Assembly: GCA_028583405.1 (NCBI GenBank)
Contig: CM053264.1
Coordinates: 8,808,530 to 8,872,529, forward strand
From: Pogonophryne albipinna
Taxonomy: Eukaryota > Chordata > Actinopteri > Perciformes > Artedidraconidae
Direction of reading: 5' to 3'
DNA length: 64,000 nt
Positions 40,201 through 56,494 of this stretch are shown here, one piece after another. The notes below the pieces were generated by a model, which was not told the origin of the DNA, did not search any database, and worked only from the letters and a program-made list of their open reading frames with translations. How positions within the stretch are numbered: the first letter of the stretch is position 1; every line of letters starts with the position of its first letter. The position numbers and the translations under genes are program-made.

Positions 40201-41512
40201 ATGTTTTATTTGCCTAATTGTGACCTTGTTTATCAATCCTGGATATGTGGATAAGGTCATTCGAGATAATCTGTGGATATAAATCCAAATGTAAACTGTA
40301 TCATAATACATAACGGTATCACATAAGTATTAATAAAACCTCATCAATATCCCGTTTCACATGTTAATTGTTATTTCTTTCCTCTCATTTCCGATACAGG
40401 AGGTGTTCGCAGAGATGGAGGAGAAGTACGGAGAGGTGGAGGAGATGAACGTGTGCGACAACTTGGGCGACCACCTCGTCGGAAATGTCTACGTTAAGGT
40501 TGGTAACGGATCTTAATGTATTCACGAGAGAGGGAGCGAATGCAAAAATACTGAATTAAAAATCCCATAAGGATGTGGCTGAATTTAGTGAGACCTTGCA
40601 GAACAGAATATGTTACACATTATGTAAATACAGTGTCATTGTGTTAATTTGTTTCACATTCGCTGCAGCAACTTGCTGTTTCCTCAGATATCCTAAGTAT
40701 TTGTACTCCCTGTGTGTAGTTTCGCAGTGAGGAGGACGCAGAGAAAGCTGTCATGGACCTGAACAATCGTTGGTTCAACGCCCAGGCCGTCCACTCAGAG
40801 CTCTCCCCCGTCACTGACTTCAGGGAAGCCTGCTGCCGCCAGTACGAGATGGGGTGAGATACTGAAGAGTGCCTGCACATTCAGATAAAAACCGCACACA
40901 AACAAACAACAATATCATCTGCCCTGCTCCTTTTAAATATATTCTCTGTGTGATTTATCATTTTAAATGCAAAGATAAATGTTATTTGCAGTGCGAGGAT
41001 GCGAGCGCTCCTCTCCTTGTTTAGGAGTCAGTGTTTTTCCATTGGAGCGGGGGTTGTTTGCTCCGCCAGCGATAGCACGAATGTGTGTGTGTGGGGGGGT
41101 GATAAAGATCAGATTTTCCTCTGGTGGGCTCGCATGCTGCTCAGATTGTGTAACAAACTTTTCCTTCATGGCCCGGCTCCATTAAATACCAGTGGGGTGA
41201 GCTTTAACCCTTCCTGTGCTGGGTTTCCTGCAGGGAGTGTACCAGAGGAGGCTTCTGCAACTTCATGCACCTGAAACCCATATCGCGGGAACTTCGACGG
41301 GAGTTGTACGGCCGCCGCAGGAAAGGGTAAAGACATTTTTACATTCATACTTAGGGGTCAGAAAAGGATTTGTGGATTAATTTGTCTTTCCTGCCACCAG
41401 GCCTGACCCTGGCGCGCGCCCCAGGGAACGGCGCTCCCGATCCAAGGACCGGCGGCGGGACCGCGAGAGGCCGAGAAGGTCGAGGGACCGAGAGCGCTCC
41501 GGACGATTCTGA
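34265..41512 (+). CDS. u2af1: splicing factor U2AF 35-kDa subunit (U2AF1)
   Basis: Eight coding exons: 34265-34308, 35531-35618, 36985-37051, 40099-40148, 40400-40498, 40720-40853, 41234-41326, 41401-41512 (687 nt, 228 aa; human 240). It starts [15 protein letters not shown]. The first CCCH zinc finger ([20 protein letters not shown]), the UHM domain ([21 protein letters not shown]), the second zinc finger ([20 protein letters not shown]) and the RS tail ending RERSGRF follow in order. U2AF1 recognises the AG at 3' splice sites as partner of U2AF2; the serine and glutamine positions mutated in human myeloid disease (CSRLH, CCRQYE) are kept. The 67-nt third exon encodes [20 protein letters not shown], the version I associate with the U2AF35b isoform. 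The Gly tract and part of the RS repeats are missing. Two hAT insertions lie in its introns. Confidence 0.95.
34900..35180. repeat. dispersed teleost repeat in U2AF1 intron 1
   Basis: It contains GTCCTTTTATTTATCCCAATTTGGGAAAT, cited here only as the recognisable core around 34945; such strings are frequent in fish genomes. Borders and family are uncertain. Confidence 0.4.
35666..36940. mobile_element. non-autonomous hAT-like element in U2AF1 intron 2
   Basis: Terminal inverted repeats CAGGGCTGCACATAAC (left) and CAGGGGTGCACATAAC (right, on minus) bound a 1275-bp element. The 8-bp target duplication TTTATATG is perfect (35658-35665 and 36941-36948). Length, CAGGG ends and 8-bp duplication are hAT hallmarks. 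No transposase domain is recognised. Inside, 35831 starts CAGGGCCGGCCCG, another hAT-style end, so a second element may be nested. Confidence 0.88.
38361..38430 (+). pseudogene. u2af1: stop-containing second copy of the U2AF1 alternative exon
   Basis: In intron 3, an acceptor (TTTTGTATTTCAG) is followed by 70 nt and a GTAAGT donor. Translation in the U2AF1 frame reads [16 protein letters not shown], then TAG (38409-38411), then SADGSH. This clearly parallels the mammalian [20 protein letters not shown] exon, the mutually exclusive partner of the 67-nt exon at 36985. The exon is 3 nt longer than expected and carries the stop, so it cannot make a working zinc-finger/UHM linker. Splice sites are intact, so it may still be included as a poison exon. 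I saw no intact third copy elsewhere in the intron. Confidence 0.75.
38776..39983. mobile_element. non-autonomous hAT-like element in U2AF1 intron 3
   Basis: It starts CAGGGCTCTCGACT and ends, on minus, CAGGGCTCGAGCTT, with 1208 bp between. The 8-bp target duplication ATAGCAAG is perfect (38768-38775 and 39984-39991). Repeated CGTCCC words lie near both ends. No transposase frame is seen. Confidence 0.88.
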
Positions 41513-41677
41513 AAGAAGCCGAGACCGACCCCATGTCCTCCCAAATCCCCCCCCCCCTCTCTCATCCGCAGCAGTGATGACAAAGTTATTTTTTCTTTAT
41601 TGGTGAATTGTTGGAAGTGTTTTCTTTCTCTGTTTTCTTTTATTCCCTTTTTTAAGACAAGTTCATGTCGTTTTCTC

Positions 41678-41683
41678 AATAAA
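41678..41683 (+). terminator. u2af1: polyadenylation signal of U2AF1
   Basis: AATAAA 166 nt after the stop codon, following a T-rich 3' UTR. Confidence 0.8.
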
Positions 41684-41979
41684 ACAGATTTGTAATTCTG
41701 CACTTGCACCACTTGCTTATATGAACATCGGGTTACCTTTTTTTGAGTGTATAGGAAATGTTGCCAAGATATGAGTTAAAATAAGGTTTTAAAGTCATCT
41801 CAATGTGTTTCCAAATTCTAAACATTGCTTACCTTTATGCTAACTGTTTTTATTACACTGTGAATGATGCAATATTACCTAAAACTTGAGCAGCCTCTCG
41901 TTTGATTATTTTACCTACTACTAGTTTCCTTCCTTTTTCTTTTACTAAACATATGCATGCTTAGTAGTAGTATAAAAGA

Positions 41980-42105
41980 AGAAGTTGGGCCATTAAAAAT
42001 GCATTTAATGAAAGTATTGTGGTAATAAAACACCTGTTCTTTTTTGTTTGCACTTACTGTAAGTTACTTTGTATAAAAGTGTCAGCTTAATGTAATGTAA
42101 TGACT
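41980..42105 (+). repeat. L2-type LINE tail remnant
   Basis: GCACTTACTGTAAGTTACTT followed by AAAAGTGTCAGCTTAATG and (TAATG)n is a diverged version of the tail at 54690-54755. No coding part is left. Confidence 0.5.
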
Positions 42106-42269
42106 TCAACCCTAATATAAATTGGAAATCTTCTCAATAGTTATATTTATAAATACAGATAATTTATTGCTTTGGGGTGACATGCGTCCAGAGTACATGC
42201 AGTGTGTGTTTGATCAATAAAAGGTAAACAGATGGTGCTGGTAACTTTAACACAGCGTTTTCCCAAACC

Positions 42270-42335
42270 CGTATTGGAAGTCTCTGTTCTGATTGGCTGA
42301 GCAGGCTAAACAGACGCCCTCGCTGCAGCCAATCA
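42270..42335 (+). promoter_or_regulatory. cbs: CBS promoter region with two CCAAT boxes
   Basis: ATTGG (42292-42296) and CCAAT (42329-42333) lie in opposite orientation 32 bp apart, in GC-richer DNA about 180 bp before the putative non-coding first exon. This fits an NF-Y-driven promoter; the assignment is inference. Confidence 0.45.
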
Positions 42336-42414
42336 GAGAGCGCAGTTAAACTTTGCCTTCGTCCTCCCCGTTTGGTCCGCGTGGTTCGTCATCACCAATA
42401 CGGCTGTCTCCATC

Positions 42415-42518
42415 GGAAGTTGCTCACTCCTCATTGTTGTCCTTGGTGCTCGTCTACGTCGGGGTCCCTTTGTGAATTTTTTTCCTTTTCAAGCTTTAGG
42501 GCACATTTGAAGCACAAG
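42415..42518 (+). other. cbs: putative non-coding first exon of CBS
   Basis: A CpG-containing stretch ends in AGCACAAG at 42518 and is followed by the donor GTGAGT. No ATG-led frame links it to downstream exons, so it would be 5' UTR, spliced across about 5 kb to the first coding exon. The start position is a guess. Confidence 0.45.
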
Positions 42519-43209
42519 GTGAGTGGGAATTAACGCGTAATACAAATATCAGAGAAGAGAAGTGTACAAAATGAGGTATTTAAACAGATGGCTGTCTGAC
42601 TTGAGTGGTCACTGACTGAGAAAACCGGTTCTGATGCAACAGCGAACTACGTAACAGTAGCATGGTATTGCACTGTTTTACAGCTAATCTGATTTATAAT
42701 TACGTTTCCCTGCACTATACTATACTATACTCGATATATTGTTAGATATTATATTTTACGGTTACGTCTACGTTTTTCATTTTCTGTTATCCATCCAGGC
42801 AGTGCTGAATCTTGTAGCTTTTTTAATGTCCTCAATCATTTATATCTTGTATTTGCTGCAGTTTATTATGTACTATATTCACATTTCCATCAGATGCAAC
42901 GGCTAATAGTGTTAAATGCAGCTACAACTAGCAATTCATGTGTACCTTATTTGATCGACTAAGCAGCTACTAATTCTATTTCCTTGTTTTTGCCTTAATA
43001 TATTTATTTGATATAGTAAAAAAGAGCAGGAAATACCCACATTTGAGCAGGTAAAACTACTAAAAATCAATACATTTTTATTTAAAACTCTTAAGTTACG
43101 ACCAGCGATTGATTTGCACCTGATTTGATCGATTAACCGATTATTTCTTTGTTTACAACAATAACGAATTCAAATTCCTTTATTTGTCCTTAACAGTTCA
43201 AAAACCAAG

Positions 43210-43241
<32 letters not shown>

Positions 43242-43786
43242 ATCGGACAAAGAGCCTAATTATTAACATTTTAGCAAGTGGAACTAGTCAAATCCGGGCA
43301 TTTTGATTTAAAATACACAATTTCGTTAAGATGAATTGGTGTGACTGTATTGCTTTCAACTCAATTAGTTGCAATGGCCATTACACTCGTTTCCTGACTC
43401 ATTGAATCACAGTGACATTATACTGACCATGTGAGTTCAGGTTTACATGCCTGCTGTTTTACATTGTTTCTTTACCCCATGCATTCCTGCTGGCCCACAA
43501 TGTTTTATGGCTGAATGAATATCTATAGTGTGCTCTTCTACTGACCAGCTGATACAACGTGGCTGGCAGGGCAGTTATGTGACTTTTTAAATAGCCCTAC
43601 ATCATAAAGGGGCTGCCTACAGCTTTGAGAGCACAGCACATACCGAGGGAGATTAGAAATGCCACAATTAAAGCAGATAACCAAGTCTGATACAATGTTT
43701 TTTTTTCGGGTTTAAAGCTGCCAGGTTAAGATCAGGTGATTTTTTAACTGGTTTTCCTTCAGCCTGGTAGGTATTTGATTATTGGC

Positions 43787-44147
43787 TTAAGTGTGGCTTA
43801 TTAACAAAAAATGAAGTTGCTGCTTTGTAAATCCTCTTGGTAAATCTTTATTCCGTTGTGCAGCCTGGGCTCAGTGCTGCATGTGCTCTTTCACGGAGGA
43901 TCACGTTGCTCCAGTTGAACCCTTCAAAACCACCAGAGACCACCTACTCTTTCCAACATTAACCACTGATACTGTGGACGGTAGAACCACAGCAGTGTGG
44001 CTTTTAGTGGCTGCAGAGATCGGATATCAAGAATGGAAGTGACACATACACAGGAAAGGAGGACCTTAGATTGCTCTCTGTCCTTTTGTGGATAGATAGC
44101 AATAATGGAAAGTCACCAAATATAATTTAGTAGTTACTACAATGTAG
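43787..44147 (+). repeat. cbs: intron duplication copy 1 (CBS intron 1)
   Basis: This 361-bp segment (TTAAGTGTGGCTTATTAAC to CTACAATGTAG) recurs in the same orientation at 46062-46409. Copy 1 has 13 extra bases (a partial repeat of TAAATC...TTGG) near 43830. Confidence 0.9.
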
Positions 44148-45049
44148 TTCGCTTGGAAAAAGGGTGCTTTACAATCTAGTATTGCTATCATTAATCAGGT
44201 GGGTTACTGCTTCCCCTGTGCACTATTAGTTTTTTTCCATAGTTTACCTAACATGGGCTTTACTAGAGCGTCACTAACTCCAAAGCAATATATATCGGGG
44301 CTGTTTTCTCAGGCATGCAGAGCTGTTTGCTTTAGCAGACGTTGTTTCACTGTGGCGGATGTCATCTGAACTATTTAACAGCTGGCCTCGGTGTTTGCAC
44401 TGTGTTAGTGAAGGTTCATCTGTTGCCTTTCCGACGTGGAGAAACCTGATGGATGTATTCATTAAGAAAACAGATATGTCAAATTGTATAGGGGCATACA
44501 GAGGTGGAAGAAGAACTTGGTTTGTTTACTTAAGTAAAAGCAGAAATTATATGGTCTTAAAATACAACATTACCAAAAGAAGACATATTCTGCTCATTGA
44601 CCGGGTTCATATGACTGATGTAATATTAACAAACGTTTGTTCAGCCCGTAGCCGGAAGCCTTTTCTCCCCTTTACTGACGAAGCTATAATGAAAGCTAAA
44701 CTGGTCCGACTCATTTGTTTGCTTATCGTGTTTTTTTTAAAGTTGTGTCGAAAGGCAAAGGAGGACAAAAAGGGAAGAGGATGACAGTTAAGCATGATGG
44801 AGCTTTTATTTTAGGCAACGCTGGAATGACTCAGCGTTTAAGGGAAGGAAGAAAGAAAGGAGTGGTTCTGTGTTTGCTTTCCACTGCTTTCATGAGCCAT
44901 GAGAAGTAGGCTTAATGGGAGCTTCTTATTCTAGTTTTTGACGACAAACAAGGAAACCGGGATTTAGTTTAAAGAATCCGCTAAGTAACTCAAATATTCC
45001 TCAAGGCTTTGTGTACACACCCTCTTTCAGCAAACACAACTTTGAATTA

Positions 45050-45705
45050 GGGATGTCCCGATCACCTTTTTTTGCTCCCGATCCGATTCCGATCATTTGA
45101 TTTTGACAATCTGCCGATACCGATTTTTCCCGATCCGATCTTTATGCAATGCATTAAGAGAAAAAAAAGGTAACAGATAACGGCTGGTCATCAAATGCGA
45201 TGAATTCAGCTATCTTGGCTGTTATTTTTTTGGCCTTTTCACTGTTCTGGGGCAGTTTCTCTTTCCTTTTAAAAGTCCCCGTCTTGCAAACATTGCATCT
45301 GACTGTTACACTGCCTTCACTTTCAATTTTATAATACTTCCAAACTCCTGACATTTTCTCTGTCCCGACTCTCGAGTCACCAGCTGAACGTAGCCTCTCG
45401 TTAGCTTACTGCTACTATTAGACACTGCGCCCACTCTGTTGCCAGATTTGAGAGAAATAAGCAACCAGGTCTGAAAACAAGCCCAAAAGAAGCAACACAT
45501 ACATGATGTTGTGTAATTTTAAACCAAAACTAAGGCCTCAGGATGACTTTAAGACGTGAACATGGTCATATTTGTTTTGTAACATGAAATAAAATAATAC
45601 AAATATTTTATATAAAAAAAAAAAAAAAAAATCCCGATCCCCGATTTTTTTCTCCCGATTCCGATCTTTTGAAAATCACGTGATCGGCTCCGATTTTAGG
45701 TATAT
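45050..45705 (-). mobile_element. hAT transposon remnant with BED zinc-finger fragment
   Basis: The left end reads TTAGGGATGTCCCGATCACC and both flanks are full of CCGATC words. On minus, 45354-45154 encodes SGVWKYYKIESEGSVTVRCN followed by VCKTG. This is the start of a BED-type zinc finger as found at the N terminus of hAT transposases. The rest of the transposase is missing. Confidence 0.6.
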
Positions 45706-46061
45706 AATGTTGTATAATTCAAGCTATGAATGATATATGAACAAACCCTTCTGTAAAAGCCTTCATAATATTGATAGGAATATAACTGGAAGGTTTGGTG
45801 TCTCTACGTCAGTGACCACCAACTGGCGGCCCGCGGGCCACATCCGGCCCGCCAGACAGTCGCTCTTTTTCTCTTGGACAGGTTTTGTATGGTTTACAAT
45901 TCCCCTGAACTATATAGCCAACCTAAGTCATGTGCGCGTTCATGTGTGTTGGAGGAGGTGCTCTGTAAGGAAGTCTGAAGGAAGGGGCGGATTCTTTTCG
46001 GCTGTGTACTTTCAAATTTTAGTGCACTCGAGCCGGTTTCTGAAATTTACCTACCCCCCCT

Positions 46062-46409
46062 TTAAGTGTGGCTTATTAACAAAAAATGAAGTTGCTGCTT
46101 GGTAAATCTTTATTCCGTTGTGCAGCCTGGGCTCAGTGCTGCATGTGCTCTTTCACAGAGGATCACGTTGCTCCAGTTGAACCCCTCAAAACCACCAGAG
46201 ACCACCTACTCTTTCCAACATTAACCACTGATACTGTGGACGGTAGAACCACAGCAGTGTGGCTTTTAGTGGCTGCAGAGATCGGATATCAAGAATGGAA
46301 GTGACACATACACAGGAAAGGAGGACCTTAGATTGCTCTCTGTCCTTTTGTGGATAGATAGCAATAATGGAAAGTCACCAAATATAATTTAGTAGTTACT
46401 ACAATGTAG
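46062..46409 (+). repeat. cbs: intron duplication copy 2 (CBS intron 1)
   Basis: Second copy of 43787-44147, nearly identical. It is followed directly by GGGCTGGGCGATTTTTTCGG, the start of another repeat that runs on to about 46505. Confidence 0.9.
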
Positions 46410-47734
46410 GGCTGGGCGATTTTTTCGGTTTTAACGATTAATTTGCATTTTTACTTTCCTACGGTTTGTGAAATGGCTGAACCGAAAAATCGCGATTTAA
46501 AAACATTTCTAGACTCTGCAGATTTGTTTTGCTTTAAGGGACTCGTAGAAGCGTACTCTCTCACTTTCCAGAACGCGCACAAAACTCAGCCACATTGCCT
46601 GTGACTACCCGATCTGCAGCTCTGTACACATATATCACTTAAATTATTCAATACATCCTTTGTAGTAAAGTAAAAATTACATGTTTAATATAAATGATTT
46701 GTTGTGGCCAATTGTTTTCATTGCATTTACAGACCCGTGTAACTCTCTGATACCATCCAATGAATGCATTGACTTGCTTGTAGAACCACGCTACACAAAA
46801 CAGATAGCAACACCTATAAAAACTATTTTAAAAAAGGGGCTACTGTATCGACCTATATAAAGTATATAAATATATATATTTTTTCAAAATACCAAAAAGA
46901 TCCTGCATTTTAGCCATGCCTCATTTCGCTCCATTTGCTCTTTCCAGCGCTGTTTTTGCAGGGGGCTGATTCTGTGAGCTGCAGCTGAGCACGCCCCCCT
47001 GCAGGAGAGGGGAGCGTGCTCTGAGATCAGCTGCTGGGCTGTCAGAAGAGGGGGAGAAAAAGAGATCTCCGTCCTCCGTGTTTTATTCTTATAGAAGTAA
47101 GAAGAGAAGTAATGGGGCAGAAACCCTCCTTTTTACGCAGCGGTCCAGACATAGACATCAAACGGCGACACATATTCAGTTGCCAGTTACTTTGGCATTA
47201 GGGCAGGGATATCTAGATACTTTCCAAGGTTTGACATAATGAATTATGCTACTTTTAAAGCAAGCAACGATGTTTTCATATCTGTAATCAAAAAGCTCCT
47301 CAAAAACACTATCGAAGCAGTTCCTGCCGTTGCTACGTTAGTTCAAACAGTAACAACGGACTACTTTTCTTAGCGGATGCATGTCAATTTAAATCAATAC
47401 ATACAACTATTTTTAAATCAATAAAATCATTTTCTAAATCCATAAAAGCATTTCAATTAATATTGGGAGTCATGTCGTTACTTTGTTGAGAATGTGGCCA
47501 TGTGTAATAAGCGGGATAATGTGCACATTGCATAATGTGCCTTCATGCCGATCTAGATCCCTCCGCAAAAAAAACAAAAAAACGGCTCGTTCGCGGGCGA
47601 GAGCCGGCTCCCGTCGTTCACTTAAAAGAGTACTTCCTCACTCTACAGTCACTCGCACTGCCCCTGAACCTTTAAAAACGCCACAGATTTATCATCGCAT
47701 GTCCTTATTTCCTCTCTTCTACCCAGACTAAGCC

Positions 47735-52331
<4,597 letters not shown>

Positions 52332-52944
52332 ACCAAAACGCTCTAGCTTTTTTAACACCAACATAGAAGATATAATAATAATCTTGTGAAATTATTTGAT
52401 TGAGGTTAGTTCTCAAAAAAAAAACTTTTTTTTTTGTATTTCTGAAAATGAGTCTTAAGGAATAATAAACAAAACATGTTGCGCATGTATGTATAGGGTT
52501 ACTTATGATTTTAAACGCTCGATTATTATATTTACTTTTAGTGCTCAAAGCGAATCTTTAGTATGTTAAGAACGCTTTTGTATCAGGGTCTTAAAAAAAG
52601 GCATCTGCGTTCCACTTTTATTTTTATTTGTCAACATGTTTCACTGTAGTCTGTATCCATGAAACATCAGATACAAGACATAGACATGTATCAAATCCAA
52701 TTGATCAGATAAAGAAGTAGATAGCTGCTGTATATAAGCATATTATCTTCCCAGTGCTGCTCTTTTTATGTGCCCAAAAAAGAAGTTCATGCAGAGTTAA
52801 ATCTATTGGTGATTTGGTGTGCTTTCTTTTTTCAACACAACGCCTGTGATGTAACTGTAAAGTTAAAGTATTTAATCTTTGCTATGTCTTGAGAGAAATG
52901 TTTTTTATTTCATTTTATTTTTCCTTAAAGAATGTGTATGATTA

Positions 52945-52950
52945 AATAAA
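52945..52950 (+). terminator. cbs: polyadenylation signal of CBS
   Basis: AATAAA in ATTAAATAAAGC, about 614 nt after the stop codon. It is the last canonical signal before repeat-rich DNA. Confidence 0.65.
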
Positions 52951-53299
52951 GCTTTTACGGTATTATCTGACTGTTTGAAAATTATTTCTAGAGTTTTCGC
53001 TAAAATTGCTATGTTATTTAGAAACAAATCAACATTAAACTTATTTAATTTGAGTTTCTTTTATTAATTTCCCGTTTTTCATAACTTCAGACTCAATAAT
53101 ATCCTCAAAATCAAACAATATGTTGAAGTTGCTTTTTAACAGGTCACTAACAAAATATGCTCTAGTTAAGGTGACTCAGGTGATATACAAGTTTACAAAA
53201 AGTACCTGAACGCAACCTGGAATGACTAATATCTTCGTAATGAAATGTTCCTAATTTATACAACAAGACATAAACGCAAATATTAACACTATGGCCCTT

Positions 53300-53575
53300 T
53301 CTCATTTCATCAAATCCCCCTCCTCGACTCCTCGGTCCTCCGGTAGTGACCCGGAAATGAATTTCAGCGCGCCATGTTGAAGGACATCTCATTTCTCTAA
53401 ATGCACTTCGAGGATCGAGCGTCGAGGAGGCTCTCTGGAGGAGCTATAACCGAGGATACACTTATGGGTCCTCCACGGTCCTCCACGGCTCCTTCGTGGA
53501 TGCATTTCCGGCAACAGAGATGTTTCAAAGAGTCGTGACGCACGGCCGGACTTATCTCAGCCAATGACAGCTCTG
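53300..53575. repeat. GC-rich element with inverted GAGGA/TCCTC words
   Basis: Dense TCCTC and GAGGA words occur, with an inverted pair CCGGAAATG (53351-53359) and CATTTCCGG (53503-53511). It contrasts sharply with AT-rich flanks and is probably a MITE-like element; exact ends were not found. Confidence 0.4.
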
Positions 53576-54020
53576 CATGCATCCCCTGGATATTATTTTA
53601 TTAACTGCTTTCATCGCGACACGATGTTTACAGTGAGAACAGCTGTGAGGTCCGTGCAGAAAGCAGAGCAGTGTGTATAATATATGTATCACTCGTATAA
53701 CAGGCCTACTCTCTTTATTTGCTTTAGTTTAGTAGATATCTACAAACAAAGAGTCGATATTTTTCTAAAACCATTTAGTGCTTCACAATAAAATACACAA
53801 CGGCTGTAGCCTGTTTTAGGAGCTGTATGTGCGTGTGTGTGTTACAGTGTGTGCGTAGATGCAGCGGACAGACAGGTCTCAGTTGGTTTGGTGTCCTCTG
53901 CTTACTTGTAATACTTGTAAATAAAACTTTTGGCCCGTAATTTATTTTCCTCATTGTTGCGACCAGAGGGGAGAGGGGGGGGGGGGGGGATATATCCAGT
54001 CTCTGATAGTGTTAGTTACC

Positions 54021-54172
54021 AGAGGTGGGACCAAGTCATTGTTTTGCAAGTCCGAGTCAAGTCTCAAGTCTTTGCGCTCAAGTCCGAGTCAAGTCTCAAG
54101 TCAGGATGGGCAAGTTCAAGTCAAGTCCAAGTCCTAAACGTTGACAAAACGAGTCTTAAACAAGTCATTAAG
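54021..54172. repeat. 'CAGAGGTGGGACCAAGTC' fish repeat
   Basis: CAGAGGTGGGACCAAGTCAT followed by many CAAGTC/GAGTCAAGTC words, a pattern met often at the ends of fish DNA elements. An L2 fragment abuts it on the right. Confidence 0.55.
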
Positions 54173-54757
54173 TGCTTTTCACCAAATGTAATGTAACCAC
54201 TCCGCTCCTCCGCTCCCTTCACTGGCTTCCGGTAACTGCTAGAATCCACTTCAAGACAATGGTACTTGCGTACCATGCTGCGAATGGATCTGGCCCTTCC
54301 TACATCCAGGACATGGTTAAACCGTACACCCCAGCACGTGCACTCCGCTCTGCATCAGCCAGACGGCTCGCTGCACCCGCACTGCGAGGGGGATCCAAGT
54401 TCCCATCAGCAAAAACACGTGGGTTTGCTATCCTGGCTCCACAATGGTGGAATGAGCTCCCCATTGAAATCAGGACAGCAGAAAGCTTACACACCTTCCG
54501 GCGCAGACTGAAAACTCATCTCTTTCGACTCCACTTCGAGCGATAGAATTATTAACAAAGCACTTATATACTAATAAAGGACTGGCTTATCTATAGCCAG
54601 TTGAGTAGCACTTGAAATGTTGTGGCTCTATGAAACCTGATGTACTTATATGATTCTGTTTTCTTCAAGGTTATATCTTACTGGTCCAATGCACTTACTG
54701 TAAGTCGCTTTGGATAAAAGCGTCAGCTAAATGTAATGTAATGACATTGATCAACAG
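54173..54757 (+). mobile_element. L2-type LINE 3' fragment
   Basis: A C-terminal frame (54172-54543: PLLRSLHWLPVTARIHFK, later FAILAPQWWNELPIEIR) ends at TAG, followed by the tail CTGTAAGTCGCTTTGGATAA and AGCGTCAGCTAAATG plus (TAATG)n. The reverse transcriptase is missing. The same family lies inverted at 56495-57165. Confidence 0.8.
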
Positions 54758-55079
54758 AATAATACTTAATAATCAAACCGCTCTTTATTAGTCACATTCA
54801 TAATTGAATAAACAATTTTCTCTCTGCTGGTAAAGTAACACGTTTTATTTTATTTTAAGAGAGATCAGTAAGGTAAGGCTACCGTGACGGTTTGATTCAG
54901 AAGGAGTTTAATGTATAAGATACCTGATGTTAAGGTGACCAGAATGTGTATTTCCACTGTGTACAACATGTTATAAGGGACCCACAATCTATCTTTATGC
55001 AGGGATAATGTGCAGCCAGGCGGTCTCTATAAAGAACTCCTGAATCTAGATCCCTCTGCAGGTGGTACTTTAACTATAT

Positions 55080-55205
55080 TTTGATGCTAATACTTTTCTA
55101 CTTTTACTTGTAACATTTTGAATGCAGGACTTTTTATCGTAACCGAGTATTCCTACACTCTGGTACTTTTACTCAAGTACAAGATCTGAACTTCTCCCAC
55201 CTCTG
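55080..55205. repeat. end of a 'CAGAGGTGGGA' element (minus)
   Basis: On minus it reads CAGAGGTGGGAGAAGTTCAG and continues with ACTTGAGTAAAAGTACC. It is the same kind of repeat as at 5460-5830. Confidence 0.5.
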
Positions 55206-55209
55206 ACAA

Positions 55210-56490
55210 TAAATCCTGAGTGGTTACCAAAACAAAAAAAAACCTGCTCTGAAGGTAATTTTCATTTTACAAATCCTGCACTCAGCTTTGCTTTCTCCAA
55301 AATCACTGAAATGCAGCCAGATGCTGCTTCTTTTTTCGGTTTTCGCTCATTTCTTGACTTTTTCCGACGCTCTAGCATTTAAATCTGTCTCCCCGTGCAG
55401 CTGGCCTGTACCACTACACCTGCTGTGCCCCCCACCCTTCTTTCACATAATGGTATGATCCTAGTGTGTCCTCGCATATGATTGGCCGCATGGTGGCCCA
55501 GCTAAATAAAGACCCGCCCCTGCCTGCAAGGAATCTCAGCAAGAGTAGGAGCGGCTGGAGATTCTGCTCTCCCAGTGGCGGAGCCAGGACATTTTCAGTG
55601 GGGTGGCCAGGATGGAACCAGTGATCATTTTGGGGTGGCATTGAAATCACTATTATGTGAACATAAAAATACATCTCACTATAAAATAAGGGGTTATTTA
55701 AGGCACCTACAACACACCTCTACATTATTTGGGATTAAGTGGTGGAATAGATCAAATAATATTCAGTATATCTAACTATTTTTTTCGTATTCCTGCAGGC
55801 AAAGTATCAACGAAGCTTACATTATACAAATGTAATGCAATATACAGACTGTTTAGCTTATGGTGATCAGCAGCACTATGGGCTCATTCTCTCAGTGTAT
55901 CATCAGGAATACAGAGACACACACACATCATTTAAATAAGAGTTTTTAAATTAAATGATAGGTTAAGAATAAACATCTTAAAGTAAATAACAATAAACAA
56001 TAGCCCTTAACCCTGTAAGGCCCCCGGTTGTAATTTTTACAACATTACTTTAAGCTATCCTAAAAAAGTCAGTAAATGTTCAGGGGTAGACATTAAGGGT
56101 AAAATGCCACTGGCCCTCCGGGCCGGTGGAATTGTATTATCACTGGCCCCACCATTGTAACCACTGGCCCGGAGCATTCGTCCAAAAAAAAAAATCGACT
56201 AATAATGAAGAAAATTAACACATTTGTTGCAATAGTAATTTATGCACTAACTACATTACTACTTGTACTACAACATTTGAATAATCAGGTCTTCCTCAAT
56301 TGTTCATATTTGGTTTATTAAAATAATGATATTGTGGTCATTGTTAAAAAATGTCTGCTATTATTATGAGTATTATTATTTGTATAATGCACTTTCTGCC
56401 TTCCTGTCATTAGGAGTTAGAAACAATGGCTATGTAGCAGATTAGATTAGAACCTTCATTATCCTAAACTGCTGGGACATTTCCCTAAAG
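55210..56490. other. repeat-rich region without a gene
   Basis: Element-like starts are seen at 55573 (CAGTGGCGGAGCCAGG) and 56081 (CAGGGGTAGACATTAAGG), both typical of fish hAT-type ends. Partner ends were not found. No host exon is supported. Confidence 0.4.
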
Positions 56491-56494
56491 CTAT

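Noticed and set aside
44359..44784. 141-codon plus-strand frame in CBS intron 1
   Set aside because: Low-quality composition and no recognisable motif; part of it overlaps repeat-like DNA.
54021..55205. One DNA transposon bounded by CAGAGGTGGGA at both ends
   Set aside because: The two ends match, but no target-site duplication is found and an L2 fragment lies between, so they are more likely separate repeats.
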